A stretch of 55,394 nt of DNA from NCBI RefSeq assembly GCF_009026145.1, contig NZ_WBUE01000028.1, forward strand, positions 1-55,394, in the 5' to 3' direction. This document shows positions 7,738-16,795 of the stretch, piece after piece. A program made the translations under genes and the position numbers. Every line of letters begins with the position of its first letter. Positions within the stretch are counted from its first letter, which is position 1. This DNA comes from Hyphomicrobium sp. (GTDB taxonomy: Bacteria; Pseudomonadota; Alphaproteobacteria; Rhizobiales; Hyphomicrobiaceae). Under the pieces are notes generated by a model. That model was given only the letters and a program-made list of their open reading frames with translations. It had not been told where the DNA came from and did not search any database.

Positions 7738-9684
7738 ATGGCCGACGGCTCGGGGGAGATCGACATCAGGGCGCTCCCCAAGATGGTACGCTGGTACAGC
7801 CCGGCGCATCTGGTCAGCACCGGCTGGCGCTCCGTCGTCTCGGAAATCTTCGGCCAATACGCCGATCAGCGCATCATGCAAGCGACCATCGACGGCTTCG
7901 CGCCGGAGGTGATGAAGACCGTCGTCGGCCGCTATAACTACTCCGACCTGCGCCAACTCGGCGATGGCAACGCTGTGTGGGTCGACTATGTGGCCGATCT
8001 CGGCGACGGCTTTGATTCCACGTATGCGATTGCCTCGCTGATCAGTGCACCGCAGGTCAATATCGAGGGGGCCGGCACCTTGCCCGGCGCCAAGCTGCTG
8101 ATCATGGGCGGCGATCAGGTCTATCCGTTTCCGACCCGCGCCGCCTACCGAGAGCGCTTAGCCATGCCGTACTCGACGGCCCTGCCGCCGGCGTCGGACG
8201 GCAGCTGGCGACGCCTGCTGTTCGTGCTGCCGGGCAATCACGACTGGTACGACGGCCTCAGCTCCTTCGACCACATGTTCTGCAAGGCGCGTTTCGGCCA
8301 TGCCGCGGAGAACCGGATCGGCGGCTGGCTGTGTCCGCAGCACCGCAGCTACTTCGCCATCCGCCTGCCCCACAACTGGTGGATCTGGGGCGCCGACATT
8401 CAGCTCGCGCAGTACCTTGACGCCGGCCAGGTCCTCTATTTCGAGGGTGTCGCCGAGGCGATGAAGCAGCACCCGACCGAGGCGCCGAAACTCATCCTGT
8501 GCACGCCGGAGCCGAGCTGGAACAAGGAACACGACGCGACGGCGCAGGGCGAGGACAACCTCAGCCACATTACCAAGATCGCCACCGACGCCGGCGCGCG
8601 CATCGCCGCGGTCATAGCCGGCGACTACCATCACTATAGCCGCTATCAGGCGAAGGAGACGGGCACGAGCTTCTTCACGGCGGGCGGCGGCGGCGCCTAC
8701 CTCGCGCCGACGCATATCCTCAAGAAGTCGCGGCGGTTTGCCTGGTCCGGCGGCGAGATCAACCTGAACCTCAGGTCGCAGATCAAGGACGGCGCGAGCA
8801 CGGGCGAGGCCGCTTGCTGGCCCTCCCAGTCGAAGAGCCGCCTTCTCAGCTTGTCGACGCTTGCCTTCCCGTTCCGCAACTACGGTTACGCGGTGGCGCT
8901 CGGTATCATCTACTGGGTGATGATCTGGATGTTCTCGACGACGCCGTATGCCGGCAAGACGGTCGGGGAGACACTGATCAGCGACCCGAGCTTCAACTGG
9001 TGGCCGGGTATCCTCCTGCTCGCGCCGCTCGCCGCGGCGACCAACGTTATCCTCGGCATATGGTGCCTCGCCCTATGGGTGGTGCTCTACGGCTATGCCG
9101 ATGGTGCGCGCGGCGGCAAGATGAAGCTGGCGCTCGGCACGCTGCACTGGCTGGCGCACATCGTGACCATGATCGCGCTCTACTATGCCGTCTCCTACAT
9201 CTCGTTTTACCTCGTCGACACTGCGTGGCCCCAGGCGCGTGAGATGTTGCAGAACATGGAGCTGCGCGCCTCGGCCGACGTGCGCGAGCTCCTGCGCACC
9301 ATCGTCATCTTCCCGCTCGTCATGATCTTCGGCGGCGGTTTCGTCGCCGGGCTGGTGTGGGGTGCCTACCTCACCATCTGCTGCTTCCTCGGGCTGCATT
9401 GCGATCAGGCTTTCGCCTCCATGAGCATCCCGGACTTCAAGAACTTCCTGCGCATGAAGGTCGAGCCCAATAAGCTGACGATCTACCCCGTCGGCTTGCG
9501 GCGCACGCCGCGGCGCTGGGCGTGGAAGCGCGCCAAGGATGGCGGCTTCGGCGACGGTACGGGGCCGGCGATCGTGTCGACGCGGCCGCTGCGGCCGAGC
9601 CTCATCGAGGGCCCGATCGAGATCCGCGTGGGTGACTTGAAGCGGCGCGAGCCGCAGCGGCCGGCGGCGTCGGCGATCGCTTGA
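7738..9684 (+). CDS. Membrane-anchored calcineurin-like metallophosphoesterase
   Basis: This 648-residue protein has an N-terminal phosphoesterase domain with GGDQVYPF (Asp126), LPGNHDWYDG (GNHD at 166-169) and GDYHHYSRY (Asp296, His298, His299), metal-ligand motifs of the family. The first ligand motif is unusual: ADLGDGFDS in place of the ordinary DxH box. The second half has four to six membrane helices (from about residue 380) and ends in a basic tail. ATG at 7738 follows GGGGGAG. It leads a three-gene run with two GMC oxidoreductase genes, 61 bases before the first. The substrate is unknown; the membrane half suggests a lipid-like or membrane-linked phosphoester. Fold confident, function open. 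Confidence 0.8.
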   Translation: MADGSGEIDIRALPKMVRWYSPAHLVSTGWRSVVSEIFGQYADQRIMQATIDGFAPEVMKTVVGRYNYSDLRQLGDGNAVWVDYVADLGDGFDSTYAIASLISAPQVNIEGAGTLPGAKLLIMGGDQVYPFPTRAAYRERLAMPYSTALPPASDGSWRRLLFVLPGNHDWYDGLSSFDHMFCKARFGHAAENRIGGWLCPQHRSYFAIRLPHNWWIWGADIQLAQYLDAGQVLYFEGVAEAMKQHPTEAPKLILCTPEPSWNKEHDATAQGEDNLSHITKIATDAGARIAAVIAGDYHHYSRYQAKETGTSFFTAGGGGAYLAPTHILKKSRRFAWSGGEINLNLRSQIKDGASTGEAACWPSQSKSRLLSLSTLAFPFRNYGYAVALGIIYWVMIWMFSTTPYAGKTVGETLISDPSFNWWPGILLLAPLAAATNVILGIWCLALWVVLYGYADGARGGKMKLALGTLHWLAHIVTMIALYYAVSYISFYLVDTAWPQAREMLQNMELRASADVRELLRTIVIFPLVMIFGGGFVAGLVWGAYLTICCFLGLHCDQAFASMSIPDFKNFLRMKVEPNKLTIYPVGLRRTPRRWAWKRAKDGGFGDGTGPAIVSTRPLRPSLIEGPIEIRVGDLKRREPQRPAASAIA

Positions 9685-9745
9685 GAACGAGAAACGTTGC
9701 GGCTCCGCGCAAAGCGCAGCAAGAGCCGGGGGAGAAGTAAGGCGT

Positions 9746-11545
9746 ATGCAGGCGCGGCTGTCGATGCCCGCTTCGAAGCTCAAGGCGCACTACGACGTGG
9801 TCGTGGTGGGAACGGGCTATGGCGGTGGCGTCGCGGCCTCGCGCCTGGCGCGCTGCGGGCAGAAAGTCGCCGTGCTCGAACGCGGGCGCGAGTTCCTGCC
9901 CGGCGATTTTCCCGACGGCGTGGCGCGCGCGAGCGCCGAAACGCAGATGCACGGCGCGCACGGGCGGTTCGGCTCGGCGACGGCCCTGTTCGATGTGCGC
10001 CTCGGCAAGGACATCCACGTCTTGATGGCCTGCGGACTGGGCGGCACGTCGCTGATCAACGCCAACGTGTGCCTGGCGCCCGATCCGCGCGTGTTCGAGG
10101 ACGACGCGTGGCCGGGCGAGGTGCGTCGCGACCGGTTGGTGGCCGAGGGCTTTGTGCGGGCGCGGCACATGCTGCGCCCGGAGGTTTCGCGCCGTTCTCC
10201 ATCGTACGAGAAGGTGGCAGCGTTACGCCTCGCTGCCTCCGCCTTCGATCGGCCGTTGACGCCCATACCGCTGCACGTCGCCTATGAGAGCGGTCCCAAC
10301 GCCGCCGGCGTGCATCAGGCTGCCTGTACCGAATGCGGCGACTGCTGCGGCGGCTGCAACGTCGGCGCCAAGACCACGGTTGCATCCACGTACATCGCCG
10401 ACGCGGTCGCATTCGGTGCCGAGGTGTTCACCGGCGTGCGCGTGCTGTCGCTGTCGAAGGATGAGCGCCACGGCTGGCGCGTGTGGGTAATGCCGACGGA
10501 TGCCGATACGCATCGCGGGCACAAGTATTTCATCACCGCCGATATCGTGGTGCTGGCGGCGGGCACGCTCGGTTCGACCGAGATTCTGCTGCGCTCGCAA
10601 GCAGAAGGGTTGCCGCTTTCGCCGTGGCTCGGCAGCCGCTTCACCTCGAACGGCGATGCCATTGCCCTCGCTTACAACAACGACGTGCCGGTCAACGGCA
10701 TCGGCGTCGGCAATCCTCCCAAGGCGCAGGTGCCACCGGTCGGGCAGGCGGTCAATGCGCTGATCGATCTGCGCGACGCCAAGGATGTACGCGACGGGCT
10801 CGCCATGTGCGAATGCGCGCTGCCGAGCGCCTTCGCCTCCGCACTGCCGGCGCTGCTGGCGCCAGGTGCCATGGTGTTCGGAGAACAGGAGCAGCGCACC
10901 CTGGCCGACGAGCTGGAGGCCTTGGAGCGCGCTACCGACAGCCTCATCAAGGGCGCTTACCAGGGGGCCGTGCATCACACCCAGACATTCCTCGCCGTCG
11001 GTCATGACGCCGGCAATGGCCTGATGCGCCTGGAGGACGACCGTTTGGTCATCGAATGGGGGAACGGGCCGCAGCAGCGCGTCTTCCAGCGCATCGAGGA
11101 GATGATCAAGACGGCGACGTACGCGACCGGCGGCACGTACATGCGCAACCCGGTGTCGGAAAAAGTGCTGGGCGGCAATCTCATGACGGTGCATCCGCTC
11201 GGCGGCTGCACCATGGGTGAAACTCGCGGCAGCGGCGTCGTCAACCATAAGGGGCAGGTCTTCGATGCAAGTCCTGGCGCCGGCGCGGACGCCGTGCACG
11301 CCGGTCTCTACGTGTGTGACGGCGCGGTGGTCCCGTGCCCGTTAGGCATCCACCCACTCTTGACCATCACCGCGCTCGCCGAGCGTGCCATGATCCTCAT
11401 CGCGCATGACCGGGGTTGGCACATGCGCGACGAGGCGGCGCCGGTGCAGGCACCATCACTGGAGCCGGAGGCGGCTCGCGAGCGCAACCTCGCCTGGTTT
11501 GCGCTCTGGCGCCGGCGCAGCCCTGCGCCGGTCGAGGGAGAGTGA
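9746..11545 (+). CDS. GMC-family FAD oxidoreductase (cholesterol-oxidase-like)
   Basis: The 599-residue enzyme has an N-terminal dinucleotide-binding motif VVVGTGYGGGVAASRLA (about 18-34), the substrate-entry GLGGTSLINANV, a five-cysteine cluster CTECGDCCGGCNVGAK (Cys194, 197, 200, 201, 204) and the GMC C-terminal HPLGGCTMG with the C-terminal FAD contact GIHPLLTITALAER. Family members oxidise alcohols such as sterols with FAD. The cysteine cluster resembles a ferredoxin-type iron-sulfur ligand set and is matched in the next gene. No signal peptide is seen. Only one base separates its stop from the next ATG. Substrate unknown; sterol, hopanoid or other lipid alcohols are possibilities. Confidence 0.85.
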   Translation: MQARLSMPASKLKAHYDVVVVGTGYGGGVAASRLARCGQKVAVLERGREFLPGDFPDGVARASAETQMHGAHGRFGSATALFDVRLGKDIHVLMACGLGGTSLINANVCLAPDPRVFEDDAWPGEVRRDRLVAEGFVRARHMLRPEVSRRSPSYEKVAALRLAASAFDRPLTPIPLHVAYESGPNAAGVHQAACTECGDCCGGCNVGAKTTVASTYIADAVAFGAEVFTGVRVLSLSKDERHGWRVWVMPTDADTHRGHKYFITADIVVLAAGTLGSTEILLRSQAEGLPLSPWLGSRFTSNGDAIALAYNNDVPVNGIGVGNPPKAQVPPVGQAVNALIDLRDAKDVRDGLAMCECALPSAFASALPALLAPGAMVFGEQEQRTLADELEALERATDSLIKGAYQGAVHHTQTFLAVGHDAGNGLMRLEDDRLVIEWGNGPQQRVFQRIEEMIKTATYATGGTYMRNPVSEKVLGGNLMTVHPLGGCTMGETRGSGVVNHKGQVFDASPGAGADAVHAGLYVCDGAVVPCPLGIHPLLTITALAERAMILIAHDRGWHMRDEAAPVQAPSLEPEAARERNLAWFALWRRRSPAPVEGE

Positions 11546-11546
11546 A

Positions 11547-14500
11547 ATGCGGCGGTTGTCGAAATCGGTCGCCGAGCTGAAGCTGCGCTACGACGTCGTC
11601 GTGGTCGGCTCCGGCTATGGCGGCGGCGTTGCCGCGTCGCGCCTGGCGCGCGCCGGCAAGAAGGTTGCCGTGCTCGAGCGCGGGCAGGAGTTCGCCATCG
11701 GCGATTTCCCCGACCGCATGATCGAGGCGCAGGAGCAGTTCCAGGTCACACGCGACGGTGAGCGCGTCTCCGGCTCACCCACCGGCCTTTATGACCTGCG
11801 GCTGGGCAAGGACATCCACGCCTTCGTCGGCTGCGGGCTGGGGGGCGGCTCGCTCGTCAACGCCAACGTCTCGCTGCCGCCCGATCCGCGCGTGTGGGAC
11901 GACCCCGTGTGGCCACCCGAAATGGCGCAGGATCAGACGCGCCAGGAAGGCTTCGCGCGCGCCACGGAGGTGCTGCGCCCGGTGCCGTACCAGGGTCCGG
12001 CGCTCGACAAGCTCAACGCGCTGGGGGTGAGCGGCAACGCGCTGCGCAGGGACGTGGTGCGGCCGCCGATCAACGTCACCTTCGAGAAACAGGTGAACTA
12101 CGCCGGCGTCGAGCAACCGGCGTGCACGCTGTGCGGCGATTGCTGCTCCGGGTGCAACGTCGGCTCCAAGAACACGGTGCAGGTCACCTATCTCGCCGAT
12201 GCTTTCCACCACGGCGCCGAGATCTTCACCGAGATGCGCGTGACGCACGTGCGCCAGGAGCGTGGCCGCTGGCGGGTGTTCTTCGAGCCGCTCGGGCACG
12301 AGCGCGAGAAGTTCGCCGCCGCCGACCAGTCGATCACCGCCGACGTGGTCGTGCTCGCGGCGGGAACGCTGGGGTCGACCGAAATCTTGCTGCGCTCGCG
12401 CGCGGAGGGGCTGCAGCTTTCCGACCAGCTCGGCGAGCGCTTCACCGGCAACGGCGATGTGCTGGCCTTTGCCTACAACAACGATGTGCCCGTCAACGGC
12501 ATCGGGGTCGGCGAGCCGCCCCAAGCCGATACCGGGCCGGTCGGCCCGTGCATCACCGGCCTCATCGATCTGCGCGACACGGAGAAGCTCGAGGAGGGAA
12601 TGGTCATCGAGGAAGGATCGATCCCCTCCTCGCTGGCGCCGATCCTGCCGGCTCTGTTGAGCGTCGGTGCCGACAAGTTCGGCGAGGATACCGACCGCGG
12701 TGTCATCGACTTCCTCGCCGAGCGGGCACGGCGCCGCCAGAGCCTTTTGTTCGGCGCCTATCAAGGGGCGGTCAACCGCACGCAGACCTATCTCGTCATG
12801 AGCCACGACGATGGCGAGGGCCGCATTGCGCTCGACGAGGGCAAGCTAAGGCTGATCTGGCCAAAGGTTGCCGCGCAGCCGATCTTCGAGAAGGTCGATC
12901 GCAACTTGCGGAAGGCGACACAGGCGACCGGCGGCAATTACACGCGCAACCCGCTCACCGAAACCATACTGGGCAACAATCTCATTACGGTGCATCCGCT
13001 CGGCGGTTGTACCATGGGGGGGGATCGCAGCAGCGGCGTCGTCAACCACAAGTGCCAGGTGTTCGACGGGCGCCCCGAGGCGGCGGCGGACGCAGTGCTA
13101 GCCGGGCTCTACGTCTGCGACGGCTCGGTCATCCCGCGACCGTTGGGCGTAAACCCGCTGCTCACCATCACGGCGCTCGCCGAGCGGGCGATGATCCACC
13201 TCGCCAAGGACCGCGGCTGGCAGTTCTCCGACGCGCAGAGGTTCGATGCGCCGTTGCTTGTCGCGGCTCCGCAGGGACGCGAGACGCTCCGTCCGGCCGG
13301 CGTCGAGTTCACCGAGCGTATGGCAGGCTACATCTCGCCTGCGGTCACGCTGCCCTACGAAACGGCGGGGCGGCGCGGCAAGGAGGAAGGTCACGCCTGC
13401 AGATTCATCGTGACGGTGATCATCGACGACGTCGACCGCTTCGTCTCCAACACACAGCATGCCGGGCGCATCGTCGGCACCGTTGAGTGTCCGGCCTTGT
13501 CGCCCGAACCGCTGGAGATCTTCGACGGTCAGTTCAACCTGATGCGCGTCGACGAGCACAACGTCGAGACCAAGCGCTTCGACTACCGGTTCTCGCTCGG
13601 CGCGCGCGATGGCGCCGAATATCAGTTCATCGGCCACAAGGTGGTGCGCTCGGACGCTTCGCTCGACCTGTGGCGCGATACGACGCGCCTCAACGTCGAT
13701 ATCGCCAAGGGGGCACAGGGCCAGCTCGGGCGCATTGCGCGGGGCCTGCTGGAAATCGCCCCGTCGGACTTTTACGTGCAGATGCAGACGCTGCGTGGCA
13801 TCGGCGGGCGCGATGCCGCCGACCGCATGCGCGCCGTCGGTAAGTTCGGCAGGTTCTTCAGTCGCGAGCTGTTCGACACCTACGGTGGGGTGCTGGCGCG
13901 CACGGGCCGCTACGACGTGTACAATCCGCGCAAAAAGCGAACGTTGCGCGTGCCCGAGCCCGAAATCCACCTCGTGCGCACGGACGACGGAAAGATCCTC
14001 AAGTTGACGAGGTTCCACGGCGGCAACAAGGGGCCGCTCATCTTCACCCACGGCCTTGGCGTGTCGAGCCTCATCTTCGCCATCGACACCATCGATACCA
14101 ACATGCTCGAGTATCTGGTCGCCGAGCAGTACGACTGCTGGCTGCTCGACTATCGCGCCAGCGTCGACCTGCCGTACGCGCACGAGCTGTGGAACGCTGA
14201 CGACGTCGCCCTGCAGGATTACCCGGCGGCGTTCGCCAAGGTGCGCAGCGTCACCCGCTCGTCGACCGTGCAGGTAATCGCCCACTGCTTCGGCGCTACA
14301 ACCTTTACCATGTCGTTGCTGGCAGGCCTCGAAGGCGTGCGCTCGGCGGTCATCTCGCAGATCTCGACCGACTACGTGGTGCCATGGTTCCCGCAGCGGC
14401 TGCTGGCCTTCCTGCGCGCTCCGCAGCTGTTCGAGGCGATGGGGATCGACGTCGTCAACGCGCGCGCGACGACGGCCGATGCATGGCGCGAGCGCGTGCT

Positions 14501-14981
14501 CGACAAGGTTCTACAGGCGATCATTCCGGTGCCGCGCAGTGAGCGCACGCACGACGCTACCAGCAATCGGATCACCGCGCTCTACGGCCGGCTGTACAAC
14601 CTCGAGCAGCTCAACAACGCCACGGTGACGTCGGGGCTGGCGGAGATGTTCGGCGAGGCCAATATCGAGGCGTTCAGACAGCTGGCACGCTTCGCGCGCC
14701 GCGGCCATCTGCTCGATGCCGAGGGCCGCGACGTCTACTTGCCGCACCTCGACCGTATGGCGCTGCCTATCCTGTTCGTGCACGGCGCCGACAATGCCTG
14801 CTTCAAGCCCGAGAGCACGGCGCGCACGCTCGAGCGACTAGCGGAGGCGAACGGGCGCCAACTCTATGAGCGGCACGTCATCCCCGGTTATGGCCACATC
14901 GACTGCATCTTCGGGAAGAATGCCGCGCGCGACGTCTATCCGCTGATCGCCGCCCATCTCGACAAGACGGCGATCGTCTAG
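11547..14981 (+). CDS. Fusion of GMC oxidoreductase, linker domain and alpha/beta hydrolase
   Basis: This 1144-residue protein begins with a GMC domain (residues about 10-570; VVVVGSGYGGG, cysteine cluster at Cys193/196/199/200/203, HPLGGCTMG) closely similar to the preceding gene, so the two arose by tandem duplication. A beta-rich region (about 590-810, beginning GYISPAVTLPYETAG) follows, then an alpha/beta hydrolase from about residue 828 (LIFTHGLGVSS). The nucleophile elbow reads IAHCFGA, placing Cys914 where a serine is usual; Asp1082 (GADNACF) and His1117 (GYGHID) complete a plausible triad. A single polypeptide may oxidise an alcohol and then cleave an ester or lactone. ATG at 11547 is one base after the preceding stop. 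Physiological substrate unknown. Confidence 0.85.
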   Translation: MRRLSKSVAELKLRYDVVVVGSGYGGGVAASRLARAGKKVAVLERGQEFAIGDFPDRMIEAQEQFQVTRDGERVSGSPTGLYDLRLGKDIHAFVGCGLGGGSLVNANVSLPPDPRVWDDPVWPPEMAQDQTRQEGFARATEVLRPVPYQGPALDKLNALGVSGNALRRDVVRPPINVTFEKQVNYAGVEQPACTLCGDCCSGCNVGSKNTVQVTYLADAFHHGAEIFTEMRVTHVRQERGRWRVFFEPLGHEREKFAAADQSITADVVVLAAGTLGSTEILLRSRAEGLQLSDQLGERFTGNGDVLAFAYNNDVPVNGIGVGEPPQADTGPVGPCITGLIDLRDTEKLEEGMVIEEGSIPSSLAPILPALLSVGADKFGEDTDRGVIDFLAERARRRQSLLFGAYQGAVNRTQTYLVMSHDDGEGRIALDEGKLRLIWPKVAAQPIFEKVDRNLRKATQATGGNYTRNPLTETILGNNLITVHPLGGCTMGGDRSSGVVNHKCQVFDGRPEAAADAVLAGLYVCDGSVIPRPLGVNPLLTITALAERAMIHLAKDRGWQFSDAQRFDAPLLVAAPQGRETLRPAGVEFTERMAGYISPAVTLPYETAGRRGKEEGHACRFIVTVIIDDVDRFVSNTQHAGRIVGTVECPALSPEPLEIFDGQFNLMRVDEHNVETKRFDYRFSLGARDGAEYQFIGHKVVRSDASLDLWRDTTRLNVDIAKGAQGQLGRIARGLLEIAPSDFYVQMQTLRGIGGRDAADRMRAVGKFGRFFSRELFDTYGGVLARTGRYDVYNPRKKRTLRVPEPEIHLVRTDDGKILKLTRFHGGNKGPLIFTHGLGVSSLIFAIDTIDTNMLEYLVAEQYDCWLLDYRASVDLPYAHELWNADDVALQDYPAAFAKVRSVTRSSTVQVIAHCFGATTFTMSLLAGLEGVRSAVISQISTDYVVPWFPQRLLAFLRAPQLFEAMGIDVVNARATTADAWRERVLDKVLQAIIPVPRSERTHDATSNRITALYGRLYNLEQLNNATVTSGLAEMFGEANIEAFRQLARFARRGHLLDAEGRDVYLPHLDRMALPILFVHGADNACFKPESTARTLERLAEANGRQLYERHVIPGYGHIDCIFGKNAARDVYPLIAAHLDKTAIV

Positions 14982-14998
14982 CGGCCGCCGGATTTACG

Positions 14999-15463
14999 TC
15001 AGGCGGCGATGCTCGCCCGGCGCACGTCCTTCATGATCGAGCGGAACGCGTCCCCCGACATGTGCACGAGGCTGCGGTGGTCGCCGCCCTCGAGGTAGAT
15101 GTCGGGCTGCGTGTCGAAGCTCTCGTCGACGAAGGCATCGACGGCGTAGGCCTCCGGCACCGGCGGCACCGCCCCGAGATCGCAGTCGGGGAAGAGCTCG
15201 CTGATCTCGTCCTCGTTGGCGAGATCGACCGGGCAATGCAACATGCGCTCGATGACGTCGAGGCGAACACGTGCTGTCGCAGGCACCACGGCAACGACGA
15301 ACCCACCCTCGCGCGTCAGCACAACGGCCTTGGCTACGCGCTCACCCGGCACGTGGGTGGCGCGCGCAGAGTCGAACGCACAATGCGTGCGCTTGTGCAG
15401 CATGACGTCGTAAGGGACGTGGTGGTCGTTGAGGTATTCCTGCAGCGTCAGTGCGATACCCAT
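14999..15463 (-). CDS. YbaK/ProX-type aminoacyl-tRNA deacylase
   Basis: The 154-residue protein fits the YbaK/EbsC domain, which hydrolyses mischarged aminoacyl-tRNAs in trans (for example Cys-tRNA-Pro): VPYDVMLHKRTHCAFDSA, AKAVVLTREGGFVVAVVPA and a late YLEGGDHRSLVHMSG. The sequence is closest in style to short stand-alone members; which amino acid and tRNA it edits cannot be read from it. AGGAGG lies 6-7 bases before the ATG. It is convergent with the GMC-hydrolase gene (17 bases apart) and downstream of the formate dehydrogenase operon, with 182 bases between them. Confidence 0.78.
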   Translation of the reverse strand: MGIALTLQEYLNDHHVPYDVMLHKRTHCAFDSARATHVPGERVAKAVVLTREGGFVVAVVPATARVRLDVIERMLHCPVDLANEDEISELFPDCDLGAVPPVPEAYAVDAFVDESFDTQPDIYLEGGDHRSLVHMSGDAFRSIMKDVRRASIAA

Positions 15464-15645
15464 GGCTGTCCTCCTGCCACATTCGCGGGCTGCGCCCTCA
15501 GCCGCGGCGATGGCGCCGGCAGCTCGCGGTCGAGCAGAAGATTATTCCTGGTCACAAGCAGCCGCAAGCGAGCCGGATGGGCTCGCCAGGATTGGCTAAT
15601 CAAGGATTGCGTCGTGCCGTCGACTTTGCTGCTTTGCAGCGTACT

Positions 15646-15864
15646 TCAGGACTTGGCTTTTGCCTTGGGCGCAACCGCCGCGGTGACGAGTGGCGACAGG
15701 CCCTCCCCGCCGTTCTCAATGTGTTCATTGAGCTGCTTGCGCATGCGCGGGCTCCAGAAGTTGCGGATGTGATTGGCGATGCCGTCGAGCGCTTCCGTGC
15801 GCGGATAGGCTTCGAAATAGGCCGCGATCTGGTTGGCCATGCGGACGATGTCGCGGTTTTCCAT
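15646..15864 (-). CDS. fdsD: Formate dehydrogenase delta subunit FdsD
   Basis: This 72-residue protein fits the FdsD family: an N-terminal IVRMANQIAAYF helix, then ANHIRNFWSPRMRKQL and an alanine-rich tail. In Rhodobacter and Cupriavidus FdsD is a small part of the cytoplasmic FdsABG-D formate dehydrogenase complex and supports assembly of the molybdenum subunit. It is the last gene of the operon, 25 bases after fdhD, in the standard order fdsGBA-fdhD-fdsD. The ATG at 15864 gives the conserved N-terminus; an open frame upstream has no conserved sequence. Confidence 0.9.
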   Translation of the reverse strand: MENRDIVRMANQIAAYFEAYPRTEALDGIANHIRNFWSPRMRKQLNEHIENGGEGLSPLVTAAVAPKAKAKS

Positions 15865-15889
15865 GCGGGCAGGACTTTCCGAGTTCGCT

Positions 15890-16711
15890 TCAGGTATTGA
15901 AGATGACGACGTTGTCGCCACCAAGCGCGGCGATGAAGAGGTGCGCCTTGCGGGCAAGCCCCAGGGCGAGCGCGGTCGGTGCCGACACGGTGACGAGCGC
16001 GCCGATCCCGTACGTCGCCGATTTCTGCACCAGCTCGAAGCTGCAGCGGCTGGTCATGAGCACGAAGCCGCCGGCGAGGTCAGTGCCCGCCTCGGCCAGC
16101 GCGCCGATGAGCTTGTCGAGCGCGTTGTGGCGGCCGACGTCCTCACGCACGTGCACGATGTCGCCAGCGAGGCTCACCCAGGCCGCGCCGTGCACCGTGT
16201 GATTGAAACGGCTCATGGTCTGCCGCTGGGGCAGCTCGGCGGCGGCTTTGAGGATCGCCTGCGCGGATGGGCGCACGGTGTGCGGCACCGGCTCGCTGAC
16301 ACGCACGACGTCGGCGATGTTCTCGACCCCGCACAGGCCGCAGCCGGAGCGGCCCTCCAGCGAGCGGCGCGGCATGCGTGCCTCGGCCAGTGCTTCCTCG
16401 TCGATGGCGACGTCGACGAGGAAGCCGTTCTCGACGGGCATCGCGATCACGCCGAGGATGTCGGAGCGGTGCGGAACGATGCCTTCGGCGAGCGCAAACC
16501 CGATGCCGAAGTCGGTGAGATTGGCCGGCGTCGCCATCATGACCGTGTAGGGCTCGGAGTTGATCTGCAACGCTACTGCCACTTCATCGGGGAGCTGCCA
16601 GGTGACGGTCGAGCGTCGGCCGCCGGCGTCGACGCTGGTGCCTTCGGCGGGCACCGAGCAAAGCGCAGTCCCCGCGTCCACGACGTCTGCGGTATTGGTC
16701 ATGGCGGTCAT
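15890..16711 (-). CDS. fdhD: Formate dehydrogenase accessory sulfurtransferase FdhD
   Basis: The 273-residue protein has FdhD hallmarks: an N-terminal EEP-like region (INSEPYTVMM), TDFGIGFALAEGIV, the CxxC loop in GCGLCGVENI, and a C-terminal RCSFELVQKSATYGIG. FdhD moves sulfur from a cysteine desulfurase to the bis-molybdopterin cofactor of the formate dehydrogenase alpha subunit, which activates the enzyme. ATG at 16711 is used; a GTG at 16750 in the same frame is possible. It lies between fdsA and fdsD in the same orientation, so its partner is almost certainly the adjacent FdsA. Confidence 0.9.
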   Translation of the reverse strand: MTAMTNTADVVDAGTALCSVPAEGTSVDAGGRRSTVTWQLPDEVAVALQINSEPYTVMMATPANLTDFGIGFALAEGIVPHRSDILGVIAMPVENGFLVDVAIDEEALAEARMPRRSLEGRSGCGLCGVENIADVVRVSEPVPHTVRPSAQAILKAAAELPQRQTMSRFNHTVHGAAWVSLAGDIVHVREDVGRHNALDKLIGALAEAGTDLAGGFVLMTSRCSFELVQKSATYGIGALVTVSAPTALALGLARKAHLFIAALGGDNVVIFNT

Positions 16712-16795
16712 CGCGAGCCGATCATCGAGAATACCGCTAGCAGGTAACACGGCGCGCGAGTTCCATACAACCTCAGGACGCTCGTGCGCCCGCCG

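Noticed and set aside
11894..13486. A 530-codon frame overlapping the GMC-hydrolase gene in another frame
   Set aside because: Arg/Ala-rich shadow of a gene with clear FAD and hydrolase motifs.
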